Assembly: GCA_023665325.1 (NCBI GenBank)
Contig: JAMPED010000005.1
Coordinates: 24,107 to 72,699 of the forward strand
Reading direction: 5' to 3'
Source of the DNA: Acetobacter sp.
GTDB taxonomy: Bacteria; Pseudomonadota; Alphaproteobacteria; RF32; CAG-239
DNA: 48,593 bases
The notes beneath the pieces are model-generated. The model had not been told where the DNA came from and searched no databases. It was given only the letters and a program-made list of their open reading frames with translations. Positions 23,859 through 31,568 of the stretch are shown here, in pieces (position 1 is the stretch's first letter; each line of letters begins with the position of its first letter). Position numbers and translations under genes: made by a program.

Positions 23859-26084
23859 TTAAGTTTGATGTACACGTACATCTTCAATCACTGCCGTAAT
23901 TTCAACCTTTGTCGAACGTGGGCGAATGCCAGTAACTCTAGCCAAGACGCTCCATTTATCCGCAGTTCCGAATGCAAAATGTGTGCGTTCAATATTGGTA
24001 TCGGTCAAAATCTCAATATCGGGTGTCTCCGCCAATAAAACCTCGGTGTCGTAATCGGTTGGCGTTACAACATACGGACCAGATAACGAGCCGTCCTTTT
24101 TACGAAGTGCAAGATAGTGAGCTTGCCCATCCACAAACGACACAGGCTCGGAAAGCGTGAGTTTTAAGTCATCTTGCGCCAAAATCTCTCCACCTTGTCC
24201 CCATTTGGCCATATCATGCGTAATAGTTATTAAGTCCCCATAACTAGGGATTAAGCCCTCAAGTTCGGTGGTAAAACTCACAATCCGCCGCCGATAACGG
24301 TTAGCGAGAGCCATATAAACCGCCTCACGGTGCGCTTGGTCTTTATTAGTGCAGCCAAACAACTCTACCGTGGCCGTTTTATCAGAGCTTGAACCAGCAA
24401 AGGTTCCGGTAACTTCAGATGTCTTCCACGTTCGCTCGGAGAAATACTCCACGCAAACACTGTCCGCCGTATCTTCAGACGGCATAACATATTGGATGGA
24501 TAGCGAGTTTTTGACAATGTTGCGTGGCCCGAATAAGGAGACAGGGATAGTTTTGGGCTCATCGCGCACAAAACACACAATACCTGCTTGAATAAAAGCA
24601 ATCGCTCGCCCCACCTTAGCTGTTCGTGATAAGGCCTCGTAAACAGTTAATTTACTGTCAAACACAGCGTTGAACGTATCCCCCCGAGCAGCCCAAAGCT
24701 GATCCAATCGGTACAACGCCTCTAAATCTATGGATTTATCGGAGAGTTTTGCTCCATAATCAGCTCTTAGAATATCAGCCAACGCCCAAGCAATTGAACG
24801 AGTAGTAGTTAAGGCGCTCCAACCCGCTTGGGGCGACCAAGTCTGTAATTTGCGTGTGACAATACAATTAACCATACGAGAGGAGCGTTGCGAGAGGTTA
24901 TCAGTTGCTCGCATAACCACCGCCAAAAGCGTAACATTGCCGTAGTTCTTTTCAGAAACAATATAGCCTTTAGCGGTTGCCCAACGAATCTCGTGTCCGG
25001 CACGTGCGGTTTCATCCTTATCATCCAAACGTGTCGCCCGAACTTCATATCTCCCTTTTGCTACCGAATAAGTATAAGTCCGATACATAGCATTGTGATT
25101 GTTAGAGGTCAAACTCTCTGTGCCAAGTGTGAACCAACTGCCAAGCGCATTATCTTCATCGTCAATAAGCCTTGCCTCAACCAGCCATTGAATGGTCTTA
25201 TTGCCCATAGTACCATCATCTTTGGCATAATAACACCCACGCTGAAAAGCAACATCAATCTCAATTTTATTGATAACACTCTCAGTTGGATTAAGCACAA
25301 AAGGCCCGCAAATTGTTCCTTTAATGAGTTCTTGTCCTGCAACTTCGTTTGAGGTAACAACATCTTCCTCAAAAAGCGTATTTTTCTCTCCTGGTTTAAT
25401 GATTTGGTAGGTAATTTCTTCAAAAGAACCGATTGGTGTATCTTCAATACGAATTTGTTCAATGTCATATTCGCCTTGCCCAATACAATGAAGTTGGTAC
25501 ACATATTGCTCGTCATTTTTATATTTATAATAGGGTTGCGAGGCAAAATCCGGATAAATCAGGTGTCGCCCATAAATAACAGGGATAGGATTACCAAGCC
25601 GAGCCTCGTTTCCTTGCGCTTGCAGGGAGTATGTCGGGCTTTGCGAATAAGCTGAAGACGTCATTCCGTTTAAGGCAGGCTTAGGTGTCGGCACAAGCGT
25701 ATTGATAAGAATGCCTCCACCGATAGAAACACCTGCTGCCGCCACACCACCCCACATAGCTCCATAAGCAGCGCCAACCGCTCCGCCGGTGTAGACAGAA
25801 GCAACGACTACGGCAACCATCATAACAACTTGCAAAGGATTAGAACTTCCACCGCCGCCCCCCAATGGTAAGGTTACAAAGCTGACAATTGAGTTTGGAG
25901 GAAGAGAGATGTTCCAATCTTTCCGAAGCACAGCAGCCCCATTAACCAAGCAAATAGTTGGACGAGATAAGTCAATATTCTGCGTTTCGGTTATCTGCGA
26001 AATTGTCTGTTCATCTGGCACAATACGACTTATCATCCCTTTATGGGGGTTAAAGGGATTTGTAAAGTAATTAAAATAAATCAT
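23859..26084 (-). CDS. Tail tip / host-specificity protein J-like, with an N-terminal gpI-like part
   Basis: The 741-residue protein should form the end of the siphophage tail. Residues about 40-80 (CLVNGAAVLRKDWN, FVTLPLGGGGGSSNP) look like the ubiquitin-fold tail assembly protein gpI. A hydrophobic Gly/Ala stretch (about 85-135) follows, then the J-type core (GNPIPVIYGRHLIYPDF, YQLHCIGQGEYDIEQIRIED, RSIAWALADILRADYGA). It is shorter than lambda J and ends without a long fibre region, fitting with separate fibre genes upstream in the operon. The start has no clear SD; an internal ATG at residue 17 is a less likely alternative. Confidence 0.85.
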   Translation of the reverse strand: MIYFNYFTNPFNPHKGMISRIVPDEQTISQITETQNIDLSRPTICLVNGAAVLRKDWNISLPPNSIVSFVTLPLGGGGGSSNPLQVVMMVAVVVASVYTGGAVGAAYGAMWGGVAAAGVSIGGGILINTLVPTPKPALNGMTSSAYSQSPTYSLQAQGNEARLGNPIPVIYGRHLIYPDFASQPYYKYKNDEQYVYQLHCIGQGEYDIEQIRIEDTPIGSFEEITYQIIKPGEKNTLFEEDVVTSNEVAGQELIKGTICGPFVLNPTESVINKIEIDVAFQRGCYYAKDDGTMGNKTIQWLVEARLIDDEDNALGSWFTLGTESLTSNNHNAMYRTYTYSVAKGRYEVRATRLDDKDETARAGHEIRWATAKGYIVSEKNYGNVTLLAVVMRATDNLSQRSSRMVNCIVTRKLQTWSPQAGWSALTTTRSIAWALADILRADYGAKLSDKSIDLEALYRLDQLWAARGDTFNAVFDSKLTVYEALSRTAKVGRAIAFIQAGIVCFVRDEPKTIPVSLFGPRNIVKNSLSIQYVMPSEDTADSVCVEYFSERTWKTSEVTGTFAGSSSDKTATVELFGCTNKDQAHREAVYMALANRYRRRIVSFTTELEGLIPSYGDLITITHDMAKWGQGGEILAQDDLKLTLSEPVSFVDGQAHYLALRKKDGSLSGPYVVTPTDYDTEVLLAETPDIEILTDTNIERTHFAFGTADKWSVLARVTGIRPRSTKVEITAVIEDVRVHQT

Positions 26085-26099
26085 TGAATTAAACTTGTT

Positions 26100-26498
26100 T
26101 TATTTTACTCTGTAAAAGCTGTCTAGAAACCATCCTGTTGCATTGAGGGAGATAATATTTTGGAAAACAACCCCGTTGCCGCGTACACAATGCAACACAC
26201 CACCGCCGTCAATATCCAGCCATAACCCAGCATGAACAGGGTGTTTAGCTTGCCGCATCAGTACCACATCACCATCTTTGGGTGCATCAACTTCTTCAAA
26301 GGCTGTAAAAGCCAAATCTGTCCGAAACGCCACCAACACATCACGCAAGCATTCGGGATTAACATTAACCTGCGGCACGTCATACCCGTACTCGTGTTTG
26401 AGGACATAACGAACAAAGCCCCAACAGTCAAAACTGTCAGGGCCTTGTTTACCAGCCACCCACGGGCGACCTATGTATTTATTTGCAAAATGTGTCAT
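26100..26498 (-). CDS. NlpC/P60-family tail protein (gpK-like)
   Basis: This 132-residue cysteine peptidase-like protein has DSFDCWGFVRYVL, the NlpC/P60 nucleophile motif (Cys25), and HPVHAGLWLD, the histidine motif, plus VLHCVRGNGVV. Such phage proteins sit at the tail tip and probably cut peptide crosslinks during DNA entry or tail assembly. It starts inside the end of the DUF1833 gene (4-base overlap) and precedes the J-like gene, matching the lambda K-I-J order. Confidence 0.88.
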   Translation of the reverse strand: MTHFANKYIGRPWVAGKQGPDSFDCWGFVRYVLKHEYGYDVPQVNVNPECLRDVLVAFRTDLAFTAFEEVDAPKDGDVVLMRQAKHPVHAGLWLDIDGGGVLHCVRGNGVVFQNIISLNATGWFLDSFYRVK

Positions 26499-27037
26499 CG
26501 TGATAGCCCTGGATATTTTTTGACTGTATAATTCTCCGCCGGAAAGGACTTATTGCCAATGTCCATCATCCGAGCCGTTGCGGAGATTTTGGAAATATCT
26601 GCTGTAATCTCTGTAATCACCAAAGTTATTGGCGGGTTCATTTGCGGACCAGACAAATCATTTGATAAATACGGCCGATAAGTCATCTCTATCATATCTT
26701 GTGTTTCAACAGCACGGTCAAGGTATTGAATAATCTCAGTTGAGACGTTATCAAGCGTTAAGGTAATCTCCGGTACAGGGATAGCCTCAATCGGTGGAAG
26801 TTCCAAATCAAACCCCATAGCGATAAATTCCACCTCTTTGCCGGCATCAAGCGGTGCTGAATCTTCCAATGTACAGATATGATTAACATTATCTCGTACC
26901 ACCCGAATTGCCGTAGGTTTACCGTTTTCATCCACAAAAGACGGATGTCGCAACTCAAGCGTGTGTAATAAAATCACATCACTCGGCGCAGAAGCGTATG
27001 CCTCTTTTAAGGCTTCAGATAAGGTGTTATCAGTCAT
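26495..27037 (-). CDS. DUF1833 family tail protein
   Basis: The start is the ATG at 27037; an upstream TTG is less likely. The 180-residue protein matches the DUF1833 pattern (LSEALKEAYASAPSDVILLHTLELRHPSF at the N-terminus, then FIAMGFDLELPP and TYRPYLSNDLSGPQ). The family occurs in siphophage tail clusters just before the NlpC/P60 gene and is thought to correspond to lambda gpL-like tail-tip components. Its end overlaps the next gene by four bases. Confidence 0.8.
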   Translation of the reverse strand: MTDNTLSEALKEAYASAPSDVILLHTLELRHPSFVDENGKPTAIRVVRDNVNHICTLEDSAPLDAGKEVEFIAMGFDLELPPIEAIPVPEITLTLDNVSTEIIQYLDRAVETQDMIEMTYRPYLSNDLSGPQMNPPITLVITEITADISKISATARMMDIGNKSFPAENYTVKKYPGLSR

Positions 27038-27057
27038 ATTTTTTACCAATAAAGATT

Positions 27058-27645
27058 TTAGAGTTTTAAACCATAGTAAACAATTTTAACATATCCAGCT
27101 TTTCCAGCATAACCAACACCTGTGTCGCTGCTTTGCGCTATGCCACCTGCGCCAGCACCATCTGTGGTATTAGTAAGAAAAGATAGATTTGTTTCTTTAC
27201 CATCGGTTGTTTTGGCAATGATTGTAAAAGTTTCTTTGAAACTATAAGTCAATGTTCCAGTTGTTCCGCCGCCACCGCCATTTCGGCGTCCGTTTCTCCC
27301 AACCCCACCGTTTGCCGTAATGGTAGCCGAAACGCCTGTAATAGATGATGCACTTCCGCTATCTCCATTATGATTGCGAACATATCCGTCTGCACCTTTT
27401 CCAGCTGCTCCGATAGCACAACTGTATGTACCTTTTAGTAATTTTGCGCGAACATGAATTCCCGCACCAGCACCTCCTGCTCCATTAGAACCGCCACCTC
27501 CACCGCCGATGCACCAAATGTCATAAACACCAGTTTCAAGAGATACAGAAAATGTTCCCGCAGCAGATTTTTCTAAAAGAACCTGATTTTTATTATAAGG
27601 ATCTTTTTCTTTTAATAATAAATTTTTACTCCACAAACACATCAT
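27058..27645 (-). CDS. Glycine-rich tail tip protein 1 (receptor-binding candidate)
   Basis: The 195-residue protein starts MMCLWSKN, has a short N-terminal domain, then Gly-rich loops (GGGGGGSNGAGGAGAG, GRRNGGGGGTT) with beta-strand sequence between, and ends YAGKAGYVKIVYYG. Glycine-rich proteins of this kind cap tail fibres and bind host receptors, as T-even gp38 does; here that role is inferred from position among fibre genes. It shares the LWSKN start and Gly-rich build with the next gene, suggesting duplication. Translation is probably coupled to the leader ORF whose TGA overlaps its ATG. Confidence 0.65.
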   Translation of the reverse strand: MMCLWSKNLLLKEKDPYNKNQVLLEKSAAGTFSVSLETGVYDIWCIGGGGGGSNGAGGAGAGIHVRAKLLKGTYSCAIGAAGKGADGYVRNHNGDSGSASSITGVSATITANGGVGRNGRRNGGGGGTTGTLTYSFKETFTIIAKTTDGKETNLSFLTNTTDGAGAGGIAQSSDTGVGYAGKAGYVKIVYYGLKL

Positions 27646-27752
27646 TTTACACCTCCCACAACAAGGTGTAAATGTAAGTTATTGTAATTGCTTAAAAATC
27701 TCGGGGGGGGGGTAACCTTGCCAAGCCTTGAATTATCTAATATTTGAGACAT
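27642..27752 (-). CDS. Short leader ORF with a C10 tract, coupled to glycine-rich protein 1
   Basis: A 36-codon ORF with a strong AAGGAG site begins at 27752 and ends in TGA that overlaps the ATG of the next gene (ATGA). It contains ten C on its coding strand (27703-27712), giving VTPPPR. Only C10 (modulo three) lets ribosomes reach the coupled start; C9 or C11 leads to stops 30 or more bases earlier. A homologous leader lies upstream of the second glycine-rich gene. Confidence 0.5.
   Translation of the reverse strand: MSQILDNSRLGKVTPPPRFLSNYNNLHLHLVVGGVK
27703..27712 (+). repeat. Homopolymer of ten G
   Basis: Ten consecutive G on the plus strand in an AT-rich genome, inside the leader ORF of a tail-tip gene. 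The homologous place at about 28610 has mixed sequence. Confidence 0.95.
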
Positions 27753-27765
27753 TTATTTGCTCCTT

Positions 27766-28539
27766 TTATGATGATGAAACCATCGAAATTGTGATATAAC
27801 CGGCTCCATTATGAAATCCTTGCGTATGTATGACATTGGTACATAATTCGGGATGAGTGTAAGAAGAGCCACCGCCACCACCATTACCTGAACCGCTTTT
27901 CCAATGCGCACGTGATGGTCTCGAACCTGAGCCGCCACCATAATAGCCAGCTCCACCAGCACCACTAATTTCACCGTATGAACCTCCAGATGCGCCATTT
28001 CCACCAAGCCCGAGAGTACCAGCTGTACCATTATTGCCACCATAGTTTCCATATGTTCCACCCGCACCACCTGCAGATTGCGAACCACCTTTAGCCGCTT
28101 GGTCACCATACCCTGTATTGGCTTTACCATTAGCACCTACTAAATCTCCGCCATTACCTCCAGCAAATACGCCTCCATTTCCGCCACCTCCACCAGAACC
28201 ACCGCCGCCAGCGACGAGCACACGATGTGCATATTCATTGCCGTCAATGCGTATATCACTTGCATTATATGAAGCAGTTGTGCCACTTGCAGGAATATCT
28301 CCCACCATAATGTAAAGTGTTTGATTTGGTATAACAGTTAAATCACATTGCACACGTCCTCCATTGCCACCAGCGGCATTAGGAGAAGCTCCACGACTTG
28401 CCACGCAATCAATATGGATTTGTTCTACACCAGCAGGAACAATCCAAGATTGGAAATCGGAAGAAACATTAAATGTTATTGGTTCAAATGATGAAACAGT
28501 TTGAAACATACACATATTTTTACTCCATAAACTCACCAT
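27766..28539 (-). CDS. Glycine-rich tail tip protein 2 (receptor-binding candidate)
   Basis: This 257-residue protein starts MVSLWSKNMCMFQTVSSFEP, has a beta-rich N-terminal domain (about 20-110; FQSWIVPAGVEQIHIDC and LYIMVGDIPASG), then about 120 residues dominated by Gly, Asn, Ser and Ala (GGGGSGGGGGNGGVFAGG), and a short C-terminal strand (GAGYITISMV). The layout is that of glycine-rich phage adhesins. It is the longer paralogue of the gene that follows it. GAGGTG precedes the ATG and a leader ORF ends one base before it. Confidence 0.68.
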   Translation of the reverse strand: MVSLWSKNMCMFQTVSSFEPITFNVSSDFQSWIVPAGVEQIHIDCVASRGASPNAAGGNGGRVQCDLTVIPNQTLYIMVGDIPASGTTASYNASDIRIDGNEYAHRVLVAGGGGSGGGGGNGGVFAGGNGGDLVGANGKANTGYGDQAAKGGSQSAGGAGGTYGNYGGNNGTAGTLGLGGNGASGGSYGEISGAGGAGYYGGGSGSRPSRAHWKSGSGNGGGGGSSYTHPELCTNVIHTQGFHNGAGYITISMVSSS

Positions 28540-28540
28540 T

Positions 28541-28648
28541 TTACACCTCTAATAACAAAACACAAATATAAGTCTGTGTAATGGATTGAAAAAATCTCAG
28601 AAGGAAATTGTCTTGCCACGCATTTAATGTATCTATCGTTTTAATCAT
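28541..28648 (-). CDS. Short leader ORF coupled to glycine-rich protein 2
   Basis: A 35-codon ORF (MIKTIDTLNAWQDNFLLRFF at its start) with an AAAGGA site begins at 28648 and stops at TAA one base before the ATG of the adhesin gene. Its DNA aligns over most of its length with the leader before the other adhesin gene, but it lacks the C tract. Confidence 0.5.
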   Translation of the reverse strand: MIKTIDTLNAWQDNFLLRFFQSITQTYICVLLLEV

Positions 28649-28688
28649 TACGCAATCCTTTGAAGTATTTATTAACTATAGATTTCGA

Positions 28689-28715
28689 AACAGGCTCCCT
28701 TAGAGGGAGCCTGTT
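28689..28715 (-). terminator. Strong hairpin after the 102-aa gene
   Basis: A 12-bp perfect stem AACAGGCTCCCT/AGGGAGCCTGTT with a 3-base loop, 12 bases past the stop. On the minus strand only TTTCG follows, so termination may be partial. Confidence 0.65.
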
Positions 28716-28726
28716 GATATGAATTT

Positions 28727-29035
28727 CTAGTGAAAAAATTGTTTGACAATGTTATGGCAGATTTTTAAGGCTGCAGGTTGCCAGACATACAAGTAGCTTT
28801 CTGGACGTTCAGCATAGTCATCAAGAAACTCTTGGAGACGAGCAGCAATCAGGGGGCGAGTATCGCTTCTCGGCCCTAACGTGCGGAGTTGATCATCGAT
28901 ATCATCATGGAGTTCGTCGTCTCCTAAAAGATGATAAATAGCCATTATTGCGTCATCTGCCTTTAGCGGATTGGCCATAAGAACAGCTAGCTCTTTTGCT
29001 GATTTTTTAGTTTGAGGTAATGACCACGTTCCCAT
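28727..29035 (-). CDS. Hypothetical phage protein between fibre and tip genes
   Basis: The 102-residue protein is mostly helical and acidic (LADDAIMAIYHLLGDDE-like segments; DIDDQLRTLGPRSDTRPLIAARL). I do not recognise a family. It has its own leader with an inverted repeat and a promoter-like box, and a strong hairpin behind it, so it is probably an independently expressed accessory gene. An AAAGGAAAATT site precedes the start. Confidence 0.65.
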   Translation of the reverse strand: MGTWSLPQTKKSAKELAVLMANPLKADDAIMAIYHLLGDDELHDDIDDQLRTLGPRSDTRPLIAARLQEFLDDYAERPESYLYVWQPAALKICHNIVKQFFH

Positions 29036-29061
29036 TTTAATTTTCCTTTCTTAAATTTTGG

Positions 29062-29078
29062 TGCGACACCGTGTCGCA
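29062..29078 (-). promoter_or_regulatory. Inverted repeat, operator candidate
   Basis: TGCGACAC and GTGTCGCA form a 17-bp palindrome with a one-base centre, 27 bases upstream of the gene at 29035. No T-run follows on either strand, so a protein-binding site is more likely than a terminator. The rest of 29036-29225 holds no gene. Confidence 0.5.
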
Positions 29079-29100
29079 TCTTGTACTTATTGTTATTGCT

Positions 29101-29121
29101 TCTTATTTTGATATAGTCCAG
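29101..29121 (-). promoter_or_regulatory. Promoter-like box shared with other accessory genes
   Basis: On the minus strand CTGGACT is followed after about 11 bases by TAAGAAGC and AATAACAATA. It is a looser version of the CTGGA-N12-(T/A)AAGAGCGTTA element at about 45.9 and 48.1 kb. It faces the gene at 29035. Confidence 0.35.
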
Positions 29122-29225
29122 TTATTATTTACAATTAAAGCATTGTTTTGCAGTATTTTACATATAAAAGGATGAACTTACGCAAAAACAAGCTTTAAGA
29201 AGAAACGCACATACAAAGTTCCTTA

Positions 29226-29765
29226 TCAGCTTGCCTTACCTTTACTCATCACGCCAACCACCCAAGCGGACATAAGGTTATCGTAGTCAAAATACACATC
29301 GTAGTTTCCTGCTTTAATGGTTGGGGTTTCGTTATTAAAAAAATTAGTCGTTCCCCAATTAACAGTAGGCGTGCCAGTCACTTTCATCATTACTTTAATT
29401 TGATTAAATACGTTTTTATTATTGGGCGTGGGTAAAGAAAACGTTGTAGCTCCAGTAAGAGACAAAGTATAAATTTTGTTAACCTCCAAAGTAATCGTGC
29501 CAGAGGTCGCTGTTAAGGCCGTTATAGGTGGTTGAAAATTATCAACATAGCTTTTCTGAGCAGTTGAAACAGGTTTATCAATATCCGAAGTATTATCAAC
29601 ATCACCCAGACCTACTTGCTCTTTTGTAACGTTATGCGGATTTGATACATTTTCTGTATGTGCATCAATGTCAAATTTTTCTTCCGTATAGGGAATAAGA
29701 TACTCACCACGGCTGTTTTTTAGCAAAACCTTAATCGCTGTTACTTCTTTTGTACTCATACTCAC
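29226..29765 (-). CDS. Tail fibre protein
   Basis: The 179-residue protein has the fibre signature NPHNVTKEQVGLGDVDNTSD (residues about 42-61), a trimeric coiled linker unit common in phage fibres, followed by a beta-rich C-terminal domain (ITLEVNKIYTLSLTGATTFSL). GGAG precedes the start, which could be either of two ATGs two codons apart. It probably forms one module of the side or tip fibre with the two genes upstream. Confidence 0.75.
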   Translation of the reverse strand: MSMSTKEVTAIKVLLKNSRGEYLIPYTEEKFDIDAHTENVSNPHNVTKEQVGLGDVDNTSDIDKPVSTAQKSYVDNFQPPITALTATSGTITLEVNKIYTLSLTGATTFSLPTPNNKNVFNQIKVMMKVTGTPTVNWGTTNFFNNETPTIKAGNYDVYFDYDNLMSAWVVGVMSKGKAS

Positions 29766-29770
29766 TCCAC

Positions 29771-29796
29771 AAAAAAGGGACGTTTTGACGCCCCTT
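29771..29796 (-). terminator. Intrinsic terminator between fibre genes
   Basis: On the minus strand AGGGGCG-TCAAAA-CGTCCCT is followed by TTTTTT (29771-29776). It would reduce transcription into the downstream fibre and tip genes. Confidence 0.75.
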
Positions 29797-29814
29797 AACC
29801 ATTTTTTATAAAAA

Positions 29815-30492
29815 TTAAGCTATTTCATCGTATGTCAAAGCATCTGTGATGCCATATCCAGCAAGCGTTGTCGCTTTATCTGCCTTACCAGAGATATCTT
29901 GGTGTTCCTGAAGATAACGATTGTCTGCTTCAGATTTTGTATAGCTCTCACCTTTAAGAGCCACAACTGAAGTATCAATAGCAATGGAATTGCCAGTAAT
30001 GACAATTCCGCTTCCAGCCGAATATACATCCACCAAATCACTAACCAAAATATAAATATGCTCGTTGTCTGTGTTGGCCAATAACAAATCAATATACTTG
30101 TCGCCAGCTTTATAGCCTTGAACAGGGGTATCATCTGTAACGACAGTTTTGACAGAGCCAGATTGCACAACCATATCTTTGGCAATATTGATTTTATCGC
30201 CAATAGGTTCGCCATCTTTAGTTAATTGATAGGTTGCCGAATAACCATCATCAGCGGTTTCAGATTTAGAAATTGAATAAACAGGCACACTCGGTATGGT
30301 AATGTCCACTTCTTTGGAAACAATTTCCAATTCCACACCGTTAACCTTGATTTTCTCAATTCTATTGGCCTGTGCACCTTTTTCAAGTTCTCCCAAACTT
30401 TCGCCATTCTCATCCAAAATAAGGCTTGACTTGGTAACAGGATACAGTTTGTTGCCGTTGCCATCTTTAATATAAATATGTTTGTCAGTCAT
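29815..30492 (-). CDS. Tail fibre protein
   Basis: I use the ATG at 30492, after GAAAGGAAAAACT. The 225-residue protein is beta-rich (HIYIKDGNGNKLYPVTK, YSATYQLTKDGEPIGD) and ends with the fibre linker repeats YTKSEADNRYLQEHQ and KADKATTLAGYGITDALTYD. The AGYGI(T/L)D element also ends the gene upstream, so the two may have exchanged ends. It is likely a fibre subunit; the receptor cannot be predicted. Confidence 0.75.
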   Translation of the reverse strand: MTDKHIYIKDGNGNKLYPVTKSSLILDENGESLGELEKGAQANRIEKIKVNGVELEIVSKEVDITIPSVPVYSISKSETADDGYSATYQLTKDGEPIGDKINIAKDMVVQSGSVKTVVTDDTPVQGYKAGDKYIDLLLANTDNEHIYILVSDLVDVYSAGSGIVITGNSIAIDTSVVALKGESYTKSEADNRYLQEHQDISGKADKATTLAGYGITDALTYDEIA

Positions 30493-30517
30493 AGTTTTTC
30501 CTTTCAAAATTAATAAA

Positions 30518-31081
30518 TTATTTAATCACGCTATAAGTCATTGTGTCAGGGTAAACGAGTGTCAGGGTGATTTTATCATCGATAATTGGCTCGTACGCCA
30601 CGCCGTCTAAAATGCCATAACCAGCCAAAGTATCGGCTTTTTTATCCATACGACCAGCAATTTCTGCCGCTGCTTCAGCATAATGCTTGGAAGAATAATC
30701 AAATTCTTGCACAGGGCCATCTGATTTAATAGCCCACGCCTTAGCGGTTTCAGCAGCCGTTTCTGCTTGTAAAACCAAGTCATCTGTGCCGTTTTGAATA
30801 TAATTGCGAATATCTTGCACCGTTTTAGCAGCACTTGGCACTTCGCCATTTTCAGTTATCACAACAGTTGTGCTATCGCCGTGAGCAATGTCATGCAAAA
30901 TCTTTGCATCAGCATCAACAACAACGCGAATATCGTTAATAGCCTTGGCAACCGAGGGAACTTTACCACCCTCGGTGTCAACCTCGGTTGTAATAGATCC
31001 GTGAACAACCTCGTGCAACAGACCAGTATCAACCTCCGCCCGATCAACGGCGGCGTTTAATCTTTCCTGCATATTTGGCAT
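30518..31081 (-). CDS. Tail fibre / baseplate-proximal fibre protein with an internal duplication
   Basis: The 187-residue protein contains two copies of one unit: LLHEVVHGSITTEVDTEGG..VPSVAKAINDIR and ILHDIAHGDSTTVVITENG..VPSAAKTVQDIR (about 20-52 and 61-93). An Ala-rich coiled region (LQAETAAETAKAWAIKS) and the AGYGILDG fibre element follow. TAAGGAG precedes the start. It probably attaches the fibre to the tail and is translated with the genes on both sides. Confidence 0.72.
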   Translation of the reverse strand: MPNMQERLNAAVDRAEVDTGLLHEVVHGSITTEVDTEGGKVPSVAKAINDIRVVVDADAKILHDIAHGDSTTVVITENGEVPSAAKTVQDIRNYIQNGTDDLVLQAETAAETAKAWAIKSDGPVQEFDYSSKHYAEAAAEIAGRMDKKADTLAGYGILDGVAYEPIIDDKITLTLVYPDTMTYSVIK

Positions 31082-31091
31082 AGTTAGCTCC

Positions 31092-31568
31092 TTAATTTAA
31101 ATCGTGAGGGCAAGTTTTATGAACAAAGATATGTAACCGATTAACAGTAAACTCTAATTTTTGGAAGTCGGAGTCTAGAATGATGTCCATTGCATCTTCT
31201 GTAATCGTCGGTCTGTCTCGGATTTCTAGCTCAGACGTGATTTGCCATAAACGTCCGGCAAAAAGGCTTGCCTCAAACTGTTGAGTAAAACGCGCATCTT
31301 GCTCAGTTAAGCCAATTCCGCCCAAAAGAGTTACCGAAAACCATTCTGCACCTTCTTTGGCGTGGTATTTGTACCACGCTTCAAACAAGCAAAACTGCTC
31401 AGGGTTCATAATCCACTTAACCGAGATTTTACTAGGTGTTTGCGTATAACGTCGCCGTTGCCGTGCGGGTCCAGATTCCATATCGGTACGGATAATCGCC
31501 TCATCCGGACGAATGGAATATCCCTCAACAGTCGGATATGGCAGTTTTTTCGGAAAAATGATTGTCAT
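31092..31568 (-). CDS. Minor tail protein (gpM-like position)
   Basis: The 158-residue protein follows the tape measure gene with a 4-base overlap and has a GGGAG site. Sequence such as YTQTPSKISVKWIMNPEQFCLFEAWYKY and GAEWFSVTLLGG resembles small tail-tip proteins that fit between the tape measure and tip in lambda-like phages. The family assignment is by position and general pattern. Confidence 0.68.
   Translation of the reverse strand: MTIIFPKKLPYPTVEGYSIRPDEAIIRTDMESGPARQRRRYTQTPSKISVKWIMNPEQFCLFEAWYKYHAKEGAEWFSVTLLGGIGLTEQDARFTQQFEASLFAGRLWQITSELEIRDRPTITEDAMDIILDSDFQKLEFTVNRLHIFVHKTCPHDLN

Noticed and set aside
28118..28315. Plus-strand proline-rich ORF
   Set aside because: It is the antisense of glycine codons in the tail-tip gene.
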